From positions 1 to 29,737 of the forward strand of contig JAZNRO010000117.1 in assembly GCA_045590715.1 (NCBI GenBank): a stretch of DNA of 29,737 nt, given 5' to 3'. Of the stretch, positions 13,219 through 21,237 are shown one piece after another; position 1 is the stretch's first letter; each line of letters begins with the position of its first letter. The notes under the pieces were generated by a model. It was not told the DNA's origin, made no database searches, and was given only the letters and a program-made list of their open reading frames with translations. Made by a program: the position numbers and the translations under genes. Source of the stretch: RGIG5579 sp045590715. Its GTDB lineage: Bacteria; Bacillota; Clostridia; Oscillospirales; SIG627.

Positions 13219-14330
13219 AAAGAAAGACGTATAAAATCCTCATTTTTCTCCTTTGCTTCATTATGCTTTTTTCACCTGCCTATGCGGCAGAAGAACAAGA
13301 ATCCTTAAAAGAGTTTTCGGAGGTGGAAAAACTCTGGGAGCTTTTGCCGGAAGGAATGGAAGAAGAAAGCGTAAGGCCCTTAATCGAAGGAAAAAGCGAA
13401 GACGGCTTTGGCTCTTTTATCTTTACTCTGATAAAAAGCGCCTTTTCCCTGGGAATAAATAAGGGGACGAAAACCCTTCTCTCCTTATGCGCTTTTATTC
13501 TCATCTCCGCACTTTTCCGGGCGGTAAAGGATTCTTTTCTTACAAAAAATCTGGAAAGCGCCTTTGATTTTGTTTTTCTTCTATCCCTGGCGCTGATCGT
13601 TTTTTCTTCTTTAAACGACTGCATTGCCATAACGAAAACCGCTCTTTCCTCCATACAAAGCTTTTTTCTCGCTTCCCTTCCCATCACCACCGTTCTGCTT
13701 ACCCTTTGCGGTTCGCCCTGCGCCAGTGCCACGCTAGGGGCCAGTTTAAACTTGGTTTTAGGCCTTGCCACCACCCTAACTACTACCTATCTTTCGCCCC
13801 TTTTCACTTCCCTCTTTGCCCTATCCTTTACGGAAGGCATCAGCCGGTCCGGGCTTTCCGGTATTCTTTCTTTTTTCAAGAAAACACTAAAGACGCTTTT
13901 AGTCCTTTTCTTTACACTCATCAGCGCTACTCTTGCATTAAACAACGCTCTTTCCATAGCAAGAGATTCTCTTGCTATGCGGTCTGTCCGCTTTGCTGCG
14001 GGAAATTTTATCCCGGTGATCGGCTCTCTGATCGGAGAAAGCGCAAGGACTCTCTCTGCAGCCTTTCATCTTATTAAAACAGAGTGCGGGATCCTTTGTC
14101 TTTTGGTTCTTTTTTATATTATTTTGCGCCCGGTTTTTTGTATTGCGGTGCAAAAGGTCATCCTTCGGATCCTTTCCGGCATCAGCGAAATGCTCAGCGA
14201 CAATGCCATCTGCCGATTTCTGGATTCGGTATCAACTCTTTTGGATCTTCTTCTTACCATACTACTGTCCGAGGGCTGTTATCTGATTTTTTACGTAACC
14301 CTTTTTCTCACCAATAAAGGAAGTTTATAG
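13215..14330 (+). CDS. spoIIIAE: Stage III sporulation protein AE
   Basis: A 371-residue multi-pass membrane protein with a signal peptide ending near AYAAEE, a short exposed segment, and about seven hydrophobic helices. The TTG at 13215 overlaps the spoIIIAD stop as TTGA, with GGAG ten bases upstream; this matches the ATGA overlaps elsewhere in the operon. A TTG seven codons earlier is less likely. SpoIIIAE is the large membrane component of the SpoIIIA complex. Confidence 0.93.
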   Translation: MKRKTYKILIFLLCFIMLFSPAYAAEEQESLKEFSEVEKLWELLPEGMEEESVRPLIEGKSEDGFGSFIFTLIKSAFSLGINKGTKTLLSLCAFILISALFRAVKDSFLTKNLESAFDFVFLLSLALIVFSSLNDCIAITKTALSSIQSFFLASLPITTVLLTLCGSPCASATLGASLNLVLGLATTLTTTYLSPLFTSLFALSFTEGISRSGLSGILSFFKKTLKTLLVLFFTLISATLALNNALSIARDSLAMRSVRFAAGNFIPVIGSLIGESARTLSAAFHLIKTECGILCLLVLFYIILRPVFCIAVQKVILRILSGISEMLSDNAICRFLDSVSTLLDLLLTILLSEGCYLIFYVTLFLTNKGSL

Positions 14331-14331
14331 T

Positions 14332-14763
14332 ATGAAAAACTTTTGCACAAATCTGATCTTACTTTCCTTTTCCGGCATTTTTATTAAGCTCTTTTTACCA
14401 AAAGGTGAAAGATCCCCTCTCTATGCTCCACTGAAATTCATCCTTTCCCTAGGGATCATTCTTTGTGTCTTCTCTCCTGTTTTCTCTCTGTTTCAGTCTG
14501 ATTTTTCCCTGCCGGATCTCACGCTTTCGGAAACGGATCTGCCAAAGGGAGAAGAACTGGTGCTTCAAAAGATGGAAGAAAGGATGATTGAAAGTGTCAA
14601 AAAGGCTTACCCAAAAGAAGACTTTACACTTACGATCCTGGCAGATGAAAATTTTATCCCGGAAAGGATTCGGCTTTTATGTAATAATGAATCTTCGGCC
14701 CGGGAAATCAAAGATTTTATCAAGCTGAAATACAAACTGGAAACGGAAATTATAACAAGGTGA
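14332..14763 (+). CDS. spoIIIAF: Stage III sporulation protein AF
   Basis: A 143-residue protein with two N-terminal membrane helices (about 7-22 and 33-53) and a soluble C-terminal domain that in SpoIIIAF adopts a ring-building fold in the intermembrane space. AGGAAG lies upstream of the ATG. The next gene follows after 3 bp. Confidence 0.92.
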   Translation: MKNFCTNLILLSFSGIFIKLFLPKGERSPLYAPLKFILSLGIILCVFSPVFSLFQSDFSLPDLTLSETDLPKGEELVLQKMEERMIESVKKAYPKEDFTLTILADENFIPERIRLLCNNESSAREIKDFIKLKYKLETEIITR

Positions 14764-14766
14764 CTT

Positions 14767-15258
14767 ATGGAAATCAAAGAAATGAAAAAAATGAAAAAAA
14801 ACTTTCCCATTCTCATCATTCTTTTTTGTCTTGGAATCATTTTTCTGTATTTATCGGAATATCATTCCATTGAAGGGTCAGGGTCCTTTCAGGAGGAAGG
14901 GATAGAAGACGGCTACACCCAGCGCCTGGAAGAAAGGCTTTCTGATATGATAAGCGGGATCGACGGTGCGGGCAAGGCCAAAGTAATGATTACCCTTGCG
15001 GGAAGCACCAGGTATGAATTTGCCACGGAAAAGACCACGGAATCGGGGATAGACGAATCTACGGTTACCACGTTTCTCATGCAAAAGGATTCTACCGGTA
15101 GCTCTTCTCCCATCCTGATAAAGACCAATGCGCCGGAAATTTTAGGCGTTAGCGTTGTATGTCCCGGCGCAAGTAGTACCCGGGTCCGACAGAAGATCCT
15201 GGAGCTGGTAGCGGGAACCCTGAATTTAACCCAGAACAAAATTTATGTAACGAATTAA
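14767..15258 (+). CDS. spoIIIAG: Stage III sporulation protein AG
   Basis: A 163-residue protein with one N-terminal helix (about 14-30) and an exposed domain with the family segments YTQRLEERLSDMISGIDGAG, KAKVMITL and APEILGVSVVCPGASS. SpoIIIAG forms large rings between the forespore and mother-cell membranes. GGTGA precedes the ATG, which lies 3 bp after spoIIIAF. Confidence 0.94.
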   Translation: MEIKEMKKMKKNFPILIILFCLGIIFLYLSEYHSIEGSGSFQEEGIEDGYTQRLEERLSDMISGIDGAGKAKVMITLAGSTRYEFATEKTTESGIDESTVTTFLMQKDSTGSSSPILIKTNAPEILGVSVVCPGASSTRVRQKILELVAGTLNLTQNKIYVTN

Positions 15259-15268
15259 GGAGAACGTT

Positions 15269-15922
15269 ATGAAAAAACTGAAAAAGATCTTACTGACTGC
15301 CCCGGAAGACGGTTTTACCGATGAAAGCTGTACGGCTCTGAGCCCCCTGCCGGAAGAAGAGGAACAGACAAGCTTTTTCCAAATGCCCAAATGGTTTGAA
15401 AAAGCAAAAGAGAAAATCCCTCCCTTCCCCTGGAAAGGCATCAATACCAAAAACGCCCTCATTGCCGGTTGTCTTGTGATCGTTGCCATTGCCGGATACT
15501 TAAACATCCGTTACGCCCTGCCCCAGAATAACACCTCTGATCCTGCGGACCAGGTGCAGGAGGAAGTAGGTGGCGAAAGCTTCTTTGCCAGCGCTGTGAT
15601 CGACCGCGAAAGAGCAAGAGGCGAAGCCCTGGAGGTTCTGGTTGGTATCACGGAAGATGAAACCGCCAGTGAAACCGCAAAAAGCGACGCCTTTACCCAA
15701 ATGGAGCGCATTGCCAACGAAACCAGCTGGGAAATCGATATTGAAAACCTGGTTAAATCCAAAGGCTTTGAGGAATGCGTTGCCATTATCAGTGAAAACT
15801 CCGCCAATATCGTGGTTGCATCCGAGGGACTTACCCCCGGTGAGGTAGCCCAGATCAAAGAGATCGTATACTTAGAATCCTCCATTAACCCCAAGGATGT
15901 TAAGATCATCGAAAAGAACTAA
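15269..15922 (+). CDS. spoIIIAH: Stage III sporulation protein AH, with N-terminal extension
   Basis: A 217-residue protein. The membrane helix (about 62-79; IAGCLVIVAIAGYLNIRY) and the C-terminal YscJ-like domain match SpoIIIAH, the partner of SpoIIQ across the intermembrane space. Unlike the B. subtilis protein, whose helix begins almost at the start, about 58 extra residues lie before the helix, including an acidic patch (PEEEEQ) and an amphipathic stretch. They would lie in the mother-cell cytoplasm. A strong AAGGAG site serves the ATG at 15269, so the extension is likely real. Confidence 0.93.
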   Translation: MKKLKKILLTAPEDGFTDESCTALSPLPEEEEQTSFFQMPKWFEKAKEKIPPFPWKGINTKNALIAGCLVIVAIAGYLNIRYALPQNNTSDPADQVQEEVGGESFFASAVIDRERARGEALEVLVGITEDETASETAKSDAFTQMERIANETSWEIDIENLVKSKGFEECVAIISENSANIVVASEGLTPGEVAQIKEIVYLESSINPKDVKIIEKN

Positions 15923-15924
15923 AG

Positions 15925-15961
15925 AAAAAAACGACTCCTAAGGAGTCGTACTCTAAAGGAC
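15925..15961. repeat. Left edge repeat of the DUF262 segment (split terminator)
   Basis: It starts with an A-tract, then the stem ACGACTCC..GGAGTCGT (15931-15949), then TACTCTAAAGGAC. As an inverted copy it matches 18109-18145 at 32 of 37 positions. It begins 2 bp after the spoIIIAH stop. The stem alone has lost the T-tract expected of a terminator. Confidence 0.8.
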
Positions 15962-15966
15962 ATAAT

Positions 15967-15997
15967 AAAACCTCCATCCGTTTTGGATGGAGGTTTT
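15967..15997. terminator. Bidirectional terminator, spoIIIAH / DUF262 gene
   Basis: AAAACCTCCATCC/GGATGGAGGTTTT, a perfect 13-bp stem with a GTTTT loop, between the two convergent genes; the strongest hairpin nearby. Confidence 0.9.
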
Positions 15998-16000
15998 ATA

Positions 16001-17836
16001 TCAAAATAGTTCTTTAACCAGTTCAAGGAATTCTTGACAAAGGCTATCTGCACGATATTTTACAAATTTAGAATATTCATCTCTAAAGTCACTGTTTGAG
16101 TAATGGATGAATTTCAAATCATCTTTTTCAGGATAGCCATTAAATTTCAAATAGCTTTTATCAAAAGTATAAGAAGGTCTATCCTCTACATATTCGTATA
16201 TAGTCTTTTCTCGTTTAGAACGATTATCTTTAACTGTCAGATAGCAAAGGTTGCCCACATGGGAGAAATTAAATAAATTCTGCTGTGAAGATGTAAGGTC
16301 TTTAATATGATTTTGGATTATCTTACGTGGAACAATGTGCTCAAAGTCAAGATAACCGCTTTTTTCATCAGCGGAATTAAGATAATGAATCATATATTGA
16401 GGGTTTTTCTTAAGCTTCATAGATATCAAGAAATCTATAAACAGTTTATTCCTTTGTGGAATGGTTTTAGAAACTCCACTTTGAGACTCAGCAAAAATAC
16501 GCAATGTCTCCGCCCAATCATTAGCCTTAATGTTTGACCAGTATTTTGATCTTTTTTCCAAACTGTTCAAATCTCTGTTTAAGTCTGAGACCTGTCTATT
16601 GTTTTTCCAGTAATCGGTCAAGCAATCATACACATAATGCAAAGGCATATATTTCTTAAAATCACTTGCAGGTAGTGCATCGGCTTTTTTGGTTATTGTT
16701 TCTGATTTGACATCGATGAGGTAATATTCTCTAATGTACGAAACGATAATGTGATAGATTAGATACGTGCTATCAGAATGAAGTGTGACACCGTTCTTGC
16801 CAAGCAAAACATCTTTCAAAGCATTTTTAACATTGAACACAGAATCGTCTATCATTTTTTTAATGTCAACAAGAAAACTCGGTGTTGCATCTTTTAATAT
16901 GCTATGTATACGCTCTGCTTTGTTGACACTTTCGCCCAATATAAGGCTTAATAGCTCGAACCCTATAGGATCGGTAGATTTTGAGTTTTCTCCAAAAAGT
17001 ATGTCATAGCCTTTAGTTTTATTTCTAATTACTCCGCTCAACGCATAGCAATATTCAAATAATGAAATCCCGTTTTGCGCCATATCATCTTCGCTGAAAA
17101 CAATATCGAGATCACTATCTTCTTGAAGTTTTTTGTATTTCATCTTAACATTTTCAAGAAGTTGCTCATCATCAACTGTAAATAGAGGCTTAGACCATAA
17201 GGCAGCGTATGTTTCGTACTTTGATAATTGAACACCGCCAGTGTTTAAATTGTAAAAAACATTAGGAATATTTTCACTCGGTCCTCTATAGTCAATGGCA
17301 AATACCGGTAAATGATCAATGTCTATATTGCTATTAAACTCTGCATAAACATCGTCAATCAAATTACGAACTGTCGGTGTAGCATTAATGCCTATTTTTT
17401 CTTTAAGAACATCTGCGGCTTCCCAATTCTTCAACCTACCCTTAAGGCAATTAAACAACTCTTTTTTAATTTCTAACGAGCGTGTTTCAACATAGTTTTC
17501 ATCAACCGGAATCTTTTGTTCTTCTAAATATGCTATAACGATTTTTCGTGATAATTCATCATCAACGTCATTTTCGTTCAAATAATCATAAGGATTGGCG
17601 TAGTAATCTCGGATTGTTGTGATTCGTTGCAGACCATCAATCAGCTCATATTTTCCGGCGTTTTGTCTTACCAAAATTACACCAAAAGGCTCGCCATTTC
17701 TTATATTTGCTATAAAATCTTTTCTGCGTTGTTTTCTCCAAACCACGCTTCTCTGGAACTGAGGAATAATAAACTTATTGTCGTCTATTACATCTGTCAT
17801 TTGAAGAGGCAGGTGCATATAATTGCATTTTTTCAT
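16001..17836 (-). CDS. DUF262 and HNH (DUF1524-like) protein, GmrSD type
   Basis: A 611-residue protein. The N-terminal DUF262 (ParB/Srx-like) domain shows FIIPQFQRSVVW (22-33) and IDGLQRITTI (66-75), where D67 and R71 are the DGQQR-like motif used for nucleotide binding or hydrolysis. The C-terminal domain has the HNH-like set D498-x-E-H500-I-x-P, HVGNLCYL (526-533) and N538-R-S-K, as in DUF1524. This layout is shared with GmrSD-type enzymes that cut modified phage DNA, so a solitary defence role is likely but unproven. AGGAGG lies before the ATG, with its own promoter. Codon use (ATA, TTA, AGA) and base composition differ from the spoIIIA genes. Confidence 0.85.
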   Translation of the reverse strand: MKKCNYMHLPLQMTDVIDDNKFIIPQFQRSVVWRKQRRKDFIANIRNGEPFGVILVRQNAGKYELIDGLQRITTIRDYYANPYDYLNENDVDDELSRKIVIAYLEEQKIPVDENYVETRSLEIKKELFNCLKGRLKNWEAADVLKEKIGINATPTVRNLIDDVYAEFNSNIDIDHLPVFAIDYRGPSENIPNVFYNLNTGGVQLSKYETYAALWSKPLFTVDDEQLLENVKMKYKKLQEDSDLDIVFSEDDMAQNGISLFEYCYALSGVIRNKTKGYDILFGENSKSTDPIGFELLSLILGESVNKAERIHSILKDATPSFLVDIKKMIDDSVFNVKNALKDVLLGKNGVTLHSDSTYLIYHIIVSYIREYYLIDVKSETITKKADALPASDFKKYMPLHYVYDCLTDYWKNNRQVSDLNRDLNSLEKRSKYWSNIKANDWAETLRIFAESQSGVSKTIPQRNKLFIDFLISMKLKKNPQYMIHYLNSADEKSGYLDFEHIVPRKIIQNHIKDLTSSQQNLFNFSHVGNLCYLTVKDNRSKREKTIYEYVEDRPSYTFDKSYLKFNGYPEKDDLKFIHYSNSDFRDEYSKFVKYRADSLCQEFLELVKELF

Positions 17837-17862
17837 TTTAGCTCCTCCTTGTGTTTTGTAAT

Positions 17863-17891
17863 ATTATAACACATATGCACCTATTCCTCAA
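17863..17891 (-). promoter_or_regulatory. Sigma-A promoter of the DUF262 gene
   Basis: On the minus strand TTGAGG, 17 bp, TATAAT, with the extended -10 TGT before it. It lies about 27 bp before the start codon. Confidence 0.75.
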
Positions 17892-18071
17892 TCCCTTTTA
17901 CAACAAAAAATGACAACAATCGCTATTGCCAAGGTAGCTGTCACTTCTTTGACTTTTTTATTCAAAAAGATGATATCTGTCTTCATTACATTTGTCACAC
18001 ACCGTAATAAGCAGGGAAAATGCACGGCGCATTTCCCAAATCTTTAGGATATCCTAAAACCTCATAAAAAC
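17869..18071. other. Gene-poor spacer of the DUF262 segment
   Basis: Between the DUF262 promoter and the CAP-gene terminator I see no convincing gene. It holds a weak terminator-like stem on the minus strand (TGACA/TGTCA, 17911-17943, with Ts), a hairpin GGGAAA..TTTCCC (18014-18037) and a 16-bp perfect palindrome TTTAGGATATCCTAAA (18043-18058). Two small frames, 17910-18047 (+, 45 codons) and 17958-18032 (-, 24 codons), lack good ribosome sites. Confidence 0.4.
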
Positions 18072-18101
18072 AAAAAGCAGAAACATTCGTTTCTGCTTTT
18101 T
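18072..18101. terminator. Terminator after the CAP-domain gene
   Basis: AAAAAGCAGAAAC/GTTTCTGCTTTTT with an ATTC loop. It ends leftward transcription from the six-gene operon and is likely part of the inserted segment, replacing the split terminator. Confidence 0.88.
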
Positions 18102-18108
18102 TATTACT

Positions 18109-18145
18109 GTCCTTAAGAGTACGCCTCTTATGGAGTCGTTTTTTT
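18109..18145. repeat. Right edge repeat of the DUF262 segment (split terminator)
   Basis: GTCCTTAAGAGTA, then ACGCCTC.TTATG.GAGTCGT (18121-18139), then seven T overlapping the stop codon of the CAP gene. It is 32/37 identical to the inverted copy at 15925-15961, and its stem is 16/19 identical to the left stem in direct orientation. Confidence 0.8.
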
Positions 18146-19376
18146 ATGAAAAGTACGTTTGGGCGCCCAATACGGAAAGAGGTCCGGAACTGTCGGTCTT
18201 TAAATAAAATCCCATACCGACCCGGGTGAATCCTTCGCTTAAAATATTGGTTCTGTGATCTTTGCTATTGTAATACGCGTCCGTCACAAAAAAAGCATTG
18301 GTATAGCCCTGGGAAAGGTTTTCTCCACAGGTCTTCCACAAAACACCCGCCTGGGTCAAACGTTCTCCACACTTATAATCGTGGGCAAAGAAATTTTCCT
18401 TTGCCATTTTTTCCGAGTAATTGTAAGATACCTGGGAAGCGGCGGCAGACCAAGCAAGAGGAGCAAGGCCGTGACGGGAGCGAAGAGCATTTACGTAGTA
18501 AAAGGAAAGACGGGTTTGGGCAGTATAATCAGATGTAATATCCGCATCCGTCATATAATGGTAGCTAAGGTCCGAATAATGGACCCAAAGCCCGTAGCAC
18601 TGATCTTCCTGGAACTTGTCCCGGAAGCCGAAGATCTTAAATCTTCCCAGGATCTGATAGGTAGCGTCGGAATTGGGATCTTTTCTACCGGTGAAATTAG
18701 AATAAGTAACCACCTTGCCATCCACATTCAAAAAAGCAGAAGGGTCCATGGTAAATACCCCCCAAAGTCCTTCCGGATCCATTTGAAAGACGGTAAGACG
18801 GGAGGTCTGGGCGTAAACAAGGCTTCGGATCTTCCCCTCTACCAAGATCTCGGTAGGGGTACCAAGCTTTGCGGTGATGCTATCTTCTTTTTCATCAAAA
18901 TCAAAAGAAGTACCAAGGGCGTAAATAGGAGAAGAGATCGTTTGTCCGCAGGAGATACACCTGGCGTTTTCAAATATATGGTCTTTTTTCTCCCCTTCTT
19001 TGCCGCAGAGTTTACATTTGGAAGGACTGATACAAGTACCGCCCTCAAACTGATGGACAAGTTTTGGAAGAATCTCTTCGATGGTCTCTCCGCACTGGCA
19101 GGAAAGGACCCGCAGACCGTCCTTTTCGCAAAGGGCGGGAGAAAAGCTTTTGATCATCCAAAGATGGCTATGCTCACTTGTAAGCGGAGTTTCCATTGTT
19201 TGGGTGACAGTTTCTTCCTTTGAAACAGGCAAAGTTTCTGTTTCTTCTGTTTCATCTTCCTGTGTCACTGTCAAATTCGGGTCTTTTGGTACGTCTTGTA
19301 TAAGGAAAAAGAGAATCACACAAATACATACAAAAACCGACAATGAAACAAGGGTTATGACCTTTGTTTTTTTCAT
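18144..19376 (-). CDS. Secreted or membrane-anchored CAP-domain protein
   Basis: A 410-residue protein with an N-terminal hydrophobic anchor or signal (about 7-26). Next comes a Cys-rich region with spaced C-x-C and C-xx-C pairs (about 80-145) that looks like small zinc ribbons, then a CAP-associated segment (about 150-215), and a C-terminal CAP/SCP domain (about 290-410). The last contains LSFYYVNALRSRHGLAPLAW, FFAHDYKCGERL, GENLSQGY and SKDHRTNIL, as in YkwD-like proteins. Such proteins act outside the membrane, sometimes in spores; the role is unknown. The ATG directly follows the stop of the MBL gene with no gap. It is the last gene of the operon. Confidence 0.88.
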   Translation of the reverse strand: MKKTKVITLVSLSVFVCICVILFFLIQDVPKDPNLTVTQEDETEETETLPVSKEETVTQTMETPLTSEHSHLWMIKSFSPALCEKDGLRVLSCQCGETIEEILPKLVHQFEGGTCISPSKCKLCGKEGEKKDHIFENARCISCGQTISSPIYALGTSFDFDEKEDSITAKLGTPTEILVEGKIRSLVYAQTSRLTVFQMDPEGLWGVFTMDPSAFLNVDGKVVTYSNFTGRKDPNSDATYQILGRFKIFGFRDKFQEDQCYGLWVHYSDLSYHYMTDADITSDYTAQTRLSFYYVNALRSRHGLAPLAWSAAASQVSYNYSEKMAKENFFAHDYKCGERLTQAGVLWKTCGENLSQGYTNAFFVTDAYYNSKDHRTNILSEGFTRVGMGFYLKTDSSGPLSVLGAQTYFS

Positions 19377-20021
19377 TTACTTTGTAAGATCCTTTGCGTA
19401 GAAAATAAGATCGGATTGAATGCGGGAAAGAGTGGTGGAATTGCCGTGACCGGGACAGAGTTTTAGATTTTCATCCATTCCGGCAATGCGGGCTATGGAC
19501 GCGCCAAGCATATTTTTATCCCCGCCCCAAAGGTCGTATCTGCCGTAGCCGGAGGCAAAGACCGTATCTCCGCAAAAAAGAATATTTTCAGACTGAAAAC
19601 AAACGGAACCGGGGGTGTGACCGGGGGTATGGAAAACCTTGAAATTCATCTCCCCTACCCGGATCTCATCTCCCTCTTCCAGGAGAATATCGGCAGATAA
19701 AACGGGATAAGAAGAAAGGTCTCCCCGGTAGTAGAAGGCGGCGGCACTTTTACCGGGCTGGGTCAGCATAACGTTATCTTCCCGGTGTACCAAAACCTTG
19801 GCACCGGATTTTTCTTTTAACGCTTTCACACCCTGGCTATGGTCAAAATGACCGTGGGTCAGAAGGATATGGGAAGGGGTAAGGCCTTTTTCACGAAGTT
19901 TTTCATAAATTCCTTCTCCATCCATTCCGGGGTCAATAACAACGCAGGCTCCCGTATCGTCAAAACAAAAATAGGTATTGGTGCGCAGAGCACCCATAGA
20001 AAAACTTAAAACTTTCATCAT
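19377..20021 (-). CDS. MBL-fold metallo-hydrolase (glyoxalase II-like)
   Basis: A protein of about 214 residues with the metallo-beta-lactamase motifs THGHFDHS, HTPGHTPGSVCF and CGDTVF, and a C-terminal LCPGHG. The small size and order fit YcbL/glyoxalase II-like hydrolases, probably acting on thioesters such as S-lactoylglutathione analogues; the substrate is not certain. The start is ATG 20021 or 20018 (MMKVLSF), 1 bp after the dgt-like stop; a longer frame running into the upstream gene was rejected. Confidence 0.9.
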   Translation of the reverse strand: MMKVLSFSMGALRTNTYFCFDDTGACVVIDPGMDGEGIYEKLREKGLTPSHILLTHGHFDHSQGVKALKEKSGAKVLVHREDNVMLTQPGKSAAAFYYRGDLSSYPVLSADILLEEGDEIRVGEMNFKVFHTPGHTPGSVCFQSENILFCGDTVFASGYGRYDLWGGDKNMLGASIARIAGMDENLKLCPGHGNSTTLSRIQSDLIFYAKDLTK

Positions 20022-20022
20022 A

Positions 20023-21225
20023 TTAGAAACTGATAATCTCATTAAAACAATCGATGGCGTAGCGGTCACTCATACCGGCAATGTAAGATATCACCGCGCG
20101 GGCGTAATCCTTCTCATAGGAAAGATCGAAAATGGCGGGATTGAGCTGTCTGGGATCCCGAACCAGAGTCCAATAGGAACAGAGCCACTCGTAGAAAGCA
20201 CGGAACAGACGAGGATAGATCTTCTGCATCTCATCCAGCTTTTTCAAGGTATTTTCCGCATCAAAACAACCATAGAGAAGATTGAAAAGTTCACGGATCA
20301 TCATTTCAAAGAAATTCTCTGCTCTGGCCACTCTGGGATTACGGTAAATATGGCGCAGATTAAATTCACCCAAAAGGCAGATAAATTCATTGGTACGGGG
20401 GGAGAAGCAAATGCCTTCATCGGGACTGGAAGATTGAAGCAGGTCGTTAATAAGGTGATTGATAATAATGGTATTATTGATCTTATCCCCTGCGTATTCC
20501 CCAACGAGGGCGGTCAGTTCCTCCATATTTTCTCCGGTTAAAACGCCCAGTGCCAGGGCGTCTTCAATATCACGGCCGATATAGGAAATGCGGTCGGAGA
20601 TCTTCACCACACAGCCTTCGTATGTAAAGGGCTCTACCTTGCCGGGATCGGTAAGGGTATAAAGGTCCAGAGCCTCTTCTCTGGGGAAAAGATGATTTTT
20701 GGTGGTTTCGCCGCAGTGGGAGATCAGACCGTCGCGAACGGCGTATGTTAAATTTAAGGTCTGGCGGTGACGTCGGTCATCTTCCAAAAGTTCTAGAAAG
20801 TCTACACAGAAAAGGCTGTTCTTTTCGTGCCAGAATCTTTCCCCGGTTACGGTTTTGGAAATGTCATTTAGCACTCTCTCACCCTTATGACCGAAGGGAG
20901 AATGTCCCAGGTCGTGGCCAACGGCGATGGAACGAACCAGCTCAGAATTAAGGCCCAGAGAATCGGAAATGGCGGTGGCGATGGACTCTACGTGAAGCAC
21001 GTGCTCGATTCTGGTGCAGATATGATCGCTCTGGGGAGAAAAGAACACCTGGGTCTTGTGCTTCAGTCTGCGAAAACCGGTGGAATGGATAATACGGGTA
21101 TAGTCCCGCAAGAAAGGACTGCGGGGGTCATTCTCTCTTTGATAAATGGGGGAAATACGGGCTGTGGCCGCATCCCACTTTGCATTTCCGGGAAAGGTTG
21201 CCAAAGAAGAAAACTTTTTATCCAT
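20023..21225 (-). CDS. dGTPase-like HD-domain triphosphohydrolase
   Basis: A 400-residue protein. The N-terminal segment DPRSPFLRDYTRIIHSTGFRRLKHKTQV is typical of deoxyguanosinetriphosphate triphosphohydrolase-like proteins. The HD metal site includes H75 (TRIEHVLHV) and H104-D105 in GHDLGHSPFGHKG. These enzymes split dNTPs into nucleosides and triphosphate and can affect DNA replication or defence. The ATG has GGGAGGAA upstream. It lies between a membrane protein gene and the MBL gene in the same operon. Confidence 0.92.
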   Translation of the reverse strand: MDKKFSSLATFPGNAKWDAATARISPIYQRENDPRSPFLRDYTRIIHSTGFRRLKHKTQVFFSPQSDHICTRIEHVLHVESIATAISDSLGLNSELVRSIAVGHDLGHSPFGHKGERVLNDISKTVTGERFWHEKNSLFCVDFLELLEDDRRHRQTLNLTYAVRDGLISHCGETTKNHLFPREEALDLYTLTDPGKVEPFTYEGCVVKISDRISYIGRDIEDALALGVLTGENMEELTALVGEYAGDKINNTIIINHLINDLLQSSSPDEGICFSPRTNEFICLLGEFNLRHIYRNPRVARAENFFEMMIRELFNLLYGCFDAENTLKKLDEMQKIYPRLFRAFYEWLCSYWTLVRDPRQLNPAIFDLSYEKDYARAVISYIAGMSDRYAIDCFNEIISF

Positions 21226-21237
21226 TATAATTCCTCC

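Larger units (their letters stand above)
15925..18145. mobile_element. Putative inserted segment carrying a DUF262 nuclease
   Basis: The segment has related edge repeats, sits between convergent genes, is visibly more AT-rich than its neighbours, and carries only one large gene plus its own terminator. Removing it with one copy of the 19-bp stem would restore a single bidirectional terminator between spoIIIAH and the CAP gene. No transposase or integrase is present, so movement would need help in trans. The mobile nature is inferred. Confidence 0.45.

Noticed and set aside
17910..18047. 45-codon plus-strand hydrophobic frame as a type I toxin
   Set aside because: No ribosome site, no antisense RNA promoter, and I know no matching toxin family; kept only as part of the spacer finding.
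15925..18145. Ordinary DNA transposon with terminal inverted repeats
   Set aside because: No transposase, and no clear target-site duplication outside the repeats; the inverted match is partly due to the stem being palindromic.
18255..19223. 322-codon plus-strand frame opposite the CAP gene
   Set aside because: Antisense shadow; the CAP-domain motifs are on the other strand.
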